Shown here: piece after piece, positions 60,808-64,000 of the stretch
Numbering within the stretch: the stretch's first letter is position 1
Layout of the letters: each line of letters opens with the position of its first letter
NCBI GenBank assembly: GCA_038136035.1
Contig: JAYPYV010000012.1
Coordinates: 8,964 to 72,963 of the forward strand
Source: UBA9926 sp023261215
GTDB lineage: Bacteria; Pseudomonadota; Gammaproteobacteria; Pseudomonadales; Azotimanducaceae
Reading direction: 5' to 3'
Length of the DNA stretch: 64,000 bases
Made by a program: the position numbers and the translations under genes
Notes under the pieces: generated by a model
The model's database searches: none
Told to the model about the DNA's origin: nothing
What the model saw: only the letters and a program-made list of their open reading frames with translations

Positions 60808-63197
60808 ACGCAGCCCCAAACGAAGCAAGCGTTATCCAAGCCGGTGCTTCCGAGCTCTGGCGCATCGAGCCCGCGCACGCAGTGAGTGTCGGTGAATTGG
60901 CATCGATCGTTAGGGCAGGGGATCTCACTTCGACCGATACGCATCGAGTCACAGCACGGGAGGGCATTAAGACTCACCTCGCTATTCAGAAGCGACGACA
61001 GCCGCCCTACATCGCGGAACAAACGATTCGCTATCGCCAAGAGACACCCATCGGCCTGCTCGAAATACGAGGTCGAATCGATGGTTATATGCCAGCTTCC
61101 CCTGGGTTATGTGCTTGGTTGGAGGAAATAAAAACGTCACGCAAGGTTGTCCACGAGGAAGACTTGCACGGGCTGGCTCAACATACAGAGCAGCTGCAGT
61201 GGTATGCGTGGATGGTGATGATGGTGAACCAAGATGAACGAGTGGCAGGGCAACTCACCTATGTCAATCCTGACTCTCTTCAAGAGGTGCCGGTTCGATT
61301 CGAATGGACCCGCGAGGACCTTTGCCACTTCGCGGAATCGAGAATCCAAGCCTGGGTTCAACGTCAGGACCTAGTGAAAGCCTGGCGCGAAGCCCGTGAT
61401 GCCTCAATCAAGCACCTCGCCTATCCCATGGCCGAGTATCGACCGCATCAGCGATCACTTGCGACAACCACTTATCGAGCGCTGACCGGGGCCACCCAAC
61501 AAACCTGGATCGAAGCCCCCACGGGCCTCGGTAAAACACTGGGCGTTCTTTTTCCAGCGCTCAAGGTGTTTCCAGAACAATCCCCGGAAAAAATTTTCTA
61601 TTTCTCGGCAAAGGTTGAGGGTCAGCGGACGGCGGAAAAAACGCTCGCGCTGATTCGTCAAAGCCATGACTTGCAGCTTGCTAGCACCACCATCACGGCC
61701 AAACGGTCACTGTGTCCAAATCCGGAGCTGCCCTGCGATGCCGCTGTCTGTCGTTATGCTCGTGGCTATTACGATCGCTTGGACGAGGGGCTAGCAACAC
61801 TTCGCTTAGTGAAAAGGGCGGACCATGTGGGTGCTGCACACGTGCGTGCGGTTTCAGAAGCGTACGAACTTTGTCCGTTTGAACTTAATTTAGATTTTGC
61901 GCGAGAGTGCGACGTCATCATCGCGGACTACAACTACGGCTTCGATCCTAGAGTTCGGTTGAAACGATTTTTCGATGCTAAACAGAGCAATCATATTTTT
62001 CTGATTGATGAAGCGCATAATTTGTTGAGCAGAAGCATCGACATGTTCTCTGAGACCCTCACTCTGGACACGCTGCTTAGCGCGAGTGCATCAATGGATG
62101 CGGGAAGCGAGCTTCAGAAGACGTTGAACGCTGTGATTAAAGAAGCCAAGCGCTTGCTCAAGGGGCAGTCCGACCGCATGGAATGGATTGAAGTACCGTC
62201 CTCGTTAGAACAGCTGAGGGATCTGGCGGAAGCCTGCTTGCGCACTCTGCTGATTTCTGACTTTCCAGAACGGCCCCCAATGCCGGTAATGGAAACCTGG
62301 TGGATGTTGGATCGATTCTTCGATCGACTGAGCGAGCTTTCTGATCAAGATCGAATTATTCTCAAACGACAACCCGAGCCTCAGATCGTCATTGCCTGCA
62401 TCGAACCTGGCAATCTCTTGCAAGAAACCTTGCAACAGGCAAGAAGTGTCGTCGCTTTTTCGGCGACTTTAAGACCGAGGTCTTGGGTCGAATCTCGACT
62501 GAAGGTTCCAACCAGTGCGCAGTGGGTCGGGTTTCCAAGTCCTTTCGCGCCAGAGAACCAGTTCACAGCCACGATCCGAGATATCGATGTGCGTTATCAG
62601 AGCCGGTCTCGGAGCCTGCCTCAGCTCGTTTCGATTATTCAAACAACGGTGACCGCGCGATCAGGGAATTACTTGGTCTTTTGTCCCTCTTATGCGTTTC
62701 TATCTGGGCTCGCGACGTTGTTCAGCGAGACGCATCCCAATGTGCGCACTGTAGTCCAACAACCCGATGACTCAAGAGAAGATATCGAGCGGTTCGTCGG
62801 CGGCTTTAAAGCGTCGACCCCTATCCTTGGTTTTGCAGTGCAAGGCGGACGATACGCTGAAAGCATCGATTTCAAGGGCGACTTACTCATTGGTGCGATC
62901 ATTATTGGTCTAGGCCTTGCCCCTAGGGGTGCACTGGCGGATGCCATCAGTGAGCTTCATCCCAGCGCTAGAGGCTATGACGAGAGCTATCGCTATCCTG
63001 CTTTACTCAAAACCATTCAGACCGCTGGCAGGGTGATCCGCAGCGAGCAAGATAGAGGCGTCATCCTTCTCATCGATCACCGATTCGAACACAAAGAAAA
63101 CAGTGACCATTTACCGCACTGGTGGCAATTTAGGCCGCTCACGACCGCCACGCTCGCGCCTGAACTCAACGCGTTCTGGGGGTCTGAACCGCAGTAA
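60804..63197 (+). CDS. Rad3/DinG-type Fe-S DNA helicase with N-terminal nuclease-like domain
   Basis: A 797-residue protein. Residues about 20-190 look like a PD-(D/E)XK nuclease: RGRIDGY gives D93, and EEIKTSR gives E108-I-K110, followed by a QLQWYAWM helix. The helicase follows: Walker A TGLGKT (K244), four cysteines C304, C311, C316 and C357 placed to hold a 4Fe-4S cluster as in XPD/DinG, DEAH at 402-405, and QTAGRVIRSEQDRGV in motif VI. Such helicases unwind 5' to 3'. It is coupled to the FAN1-like gene by ATGA and so falls under the same LexA box. The ATG at 60804 is preferred to a start at 60747 inside the upstream gene. Confidence 0.88.
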   Translation: MNAAPNEASVIQAGASELWRIEPAHAVSVGELASIVRAGDLTSTDTHRVTAREGIKTHLAIQKRRQPPYIAEQTIRYRQETPIGLLEIRGRIDGYMPASPGLCAWLEEIKTSRKVVHEEDLHGLAQHTEQLQWYAWMVMMVNQDERVAGQLTYVNPDSLQEVPVRFEWTREDLCHFAESRIQAWVQRQDLVKAWREARDASIKHLAYPMAEYRPHQRSLATTTYRALTGATQQTWIEAPTGLGKTLGVLFPALKVFPEQSPEKIFYFSAKVEGQRTAEKTLALIRQSHDLQLASTTITAKRSLCPNPELPCDAAVCRYARGYYDRLDEGLATLRLVKRADHVGAAHVRAVSEAYELCPFELNLDFARECDVIIADYNYGFDPRVRLKRFFDAKQSNHIFLIDEAHNLLSRSIDMFSETLTLDTLLSASASMDAGSELQKTLNAVIKEAKRLLKGQSDRMEWIEVPSSLEQLRDLAEACLRTLLISDFPERPPMPVMETWWMLDRFFDRLSELSDQDRIILKRQPEPQIVIACIEPGNLLQETLQQARSVVAFSATLRPRSWVESRLKVPTSAQWVGFPSPFAPENQFTATIRDIDVRYQSRSRSLPQLVSIIQTTVTARSGNYLVFCPSYAFLSGLATLFSETHPNVRTVVQQPDDSREDIERFVGGFKASTPILGFAVQGGRYAESIDFKGDLLIGAIIIGLGLAPRGALADAISELHPSARGYDESYRYPALLKTIQTAGRVIRSEQDRGVILLIDHRFEHKENSDHLPHWWQFRPLTTATLAPELNAFWGSEPQ

Positions 63198-63372
63198 GCG
63201 TTAGAGAGGAAGCGACCCTATTGTTCATCAAGGGCAGAAAGCACCGGAAGGTATCGCCAGAAGCACGACGAGCGTCCTTGCTCGGTCCCGGCAAAAGGTC
63301 TTCATCCCCTTGGAGCCGGCATTTGCAACCCAGGGGCGGATTCAACTCGCCGACGCCCAGCCAAACAAATCC

Positions 63373-64000
63373 TTAAGAATGCATGGCGAAAATCGTCGCC
63401 ACGAGGTGAGGAATCTCGCCAAACCCACGAGCGTGGTAGGCGTGATTCGACGCGCCCCCTGGAGCGTAGTGAAGACTGTGCATGCCAGCCGCATTAGCAG
63501 CACTCAGCCCGGGTTTTGAATCTTCAATGACGCAGCAGGCCTCGGGCGGAACGCCCATGGTCTTCGCTGCATGCAGAAACAAATCGGGCGCCGGCTTTCC
63601 ACGTTTGACATCCTCAGCACTGAAGATCTTTCCCTCGAAGTGTTCGAGTAGGCCTGCGCACGAGAGCGATGTCCGAATTTTTTGATGGGTCCCGCTCGAG
63701 GCCACGCAAAACGGATAAGACAACTGTTCGATGACTTCCAAGATGATCGGATCGGGCGTGATACGGGTCAGGACGGCTTGCTCGGTGTCTGTAATGAGTT
63801 GTGTCCAGAACTGATCCGAGTCGGTCGCGGGTTCCTGCCGTGTAATCATTAACCTGACGTCCTCAAGAGACCGGCCAACAGAGGCCTCAGCGAGTTTTTG
63901 CGGCTGCGCGACCCCTGCCGATTGCAGTGCATTGACCAACACTTGATGGGCGAGGGGTTCTGTGTCGACTAAAACGCCGTCACAATCGAAGAGAATCAGC
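63373..64000 (-). CDS. HAD-superfamily beta-phosphoglucomutase-like hydrolase, N-terminus cut
   Basis: At least 209 residues, running off the right edge. The sequence past the usual open-frame start continues to ILFDCDGVLVDTEPLAHQVL, so the Asp nucleophile and acid/base Asp of motif I (D-x-D) are present within the window, only the first few residues being lost. Motif II is VASSGTHQKI, motif III VKRGKPAPDLFL and motif IV CVIEDSKPGLSAANAAG. The DTEP and the KPAPDLFL stretch fit subfamily IA phosphatases/phosphomutases of the YniC or PgmB kind. Substrate unknown. Converges with the helicase gene across 175 bases. Confidence 0.88.
   Translation of the reverse strand, partial: LILFDCDGVLVDTEPLAHQVLVNALQSAGVAQPQKLAEASVGRSLEDVRLMITRQEPATDSDQFWTQLITDTEQAVLTRITPDPIILEVIEQLSYPFCVASSGTHQKIRTSLSCAGLLEHFEGKIFSAEDVKRGKPAPDLFLHAAKTMGVPPEACCVIEDSKPGLSAANAAGMHSLHYAPGGASNHAYHARGFGEIPHLVATIFAMHS

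Overview
The window is a contig piece of a free-living, probably marine, gammaproteobacterium of moderate GC. The evidence is a long stretch of housekeeping genes in the order known from Pseudomonas and its relatives: DUF2062-comEC, then exbB-exbD-lpxK-ycaR-kdsB, murB/rne/rluC/maf/yceD/rpmF/fabD/fabG/acpP/fabF/mltG/tmk/holB/pilZ. The gammaproteobacterial fabA-fabB pair, LexA boxes of the gammaproteobacterial type and a Gram-negative lipid A pathway agree with this. No IS element, prophage, CRISPR array, rRNA or complete tRNA was found. Two runs of exactly 100 N (9193-9292 and 27684-27783) are scaffold gaps.

Layout. 1-5.9 kb: DUF2062 (partial), comEC, tesB, then greB-hisC-DUF2244 on the minus strand, and dgkA. 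6-9.3 kb: clpB and an unrecognised gene behind two tandem LexA boxes. 9.4-15.3 kb: an L-2-hydroxyglutarate oxidase-like flavoprotein, then an overlapping string of a CDF metal transporter, a D-threonine-aldolase-like PLP enzyme, a mesaconyl-CoA-hydratase-like MaoC protein and a family III CoA transferase. 15.5-20.5 kb: exbB, exbD, an in-frame MsbA-LpxK fusion, ycaR and kdsB (envelope and lipid A). 20.5-22.9 kb: a thioredoxin-fused protein and a UGSC-type selenoprotein whose in-frame TGA splits it into two open frames. 23-27 kb: hybrid histidine kinase, periplasmic binding protein, short-chain dehydrogenase. 27-40.7 kb: murB (interrupted by a gap), rne, rluC, maf, yceD-rpmF and the fatty-acid/peptidoglycan/replication cluster fabD to pilZ, which lacks plsX, fabH and pabC. 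41-45 kb: the proteasome-like Anbu gene facing an alpha-E/ATP-grasp pair and an acetyltransferase. 45.5-52.2 kb: MAPEG protein, three-subunit molybdenum hydroxylase with a MoaD-like protein, galM and galK. 52.3-58.7 kb: HAD hydrolase, lpxA, fabA-fabB, a PhoB-type regulator, a MATE transporter. 59-63.2 kb: a LexA-boxed two-gene repair operon, a FAN1-like VRR-NUC nuclease and an Fe-S helicase with its own N-terminal nuclease fold. The window ends inside a HAD phosphatase.

How they work together. Envelope biogenesis is well represented (lpxA, MsbA-LpxK, kdsB, murB, mltG, dgkA), next to fatty-acid synthesis (two fab loci). DNA damage responses appear at two separate LexA-boxed loci. The conserved synteny is interrupted at two places (between comEC and exbB, and between kdsB and murB); these accessory stretches hold the least-described content: the SOS gene, the PLP/MaoC/CoA-transferase cassette and the selenoprotein locus.
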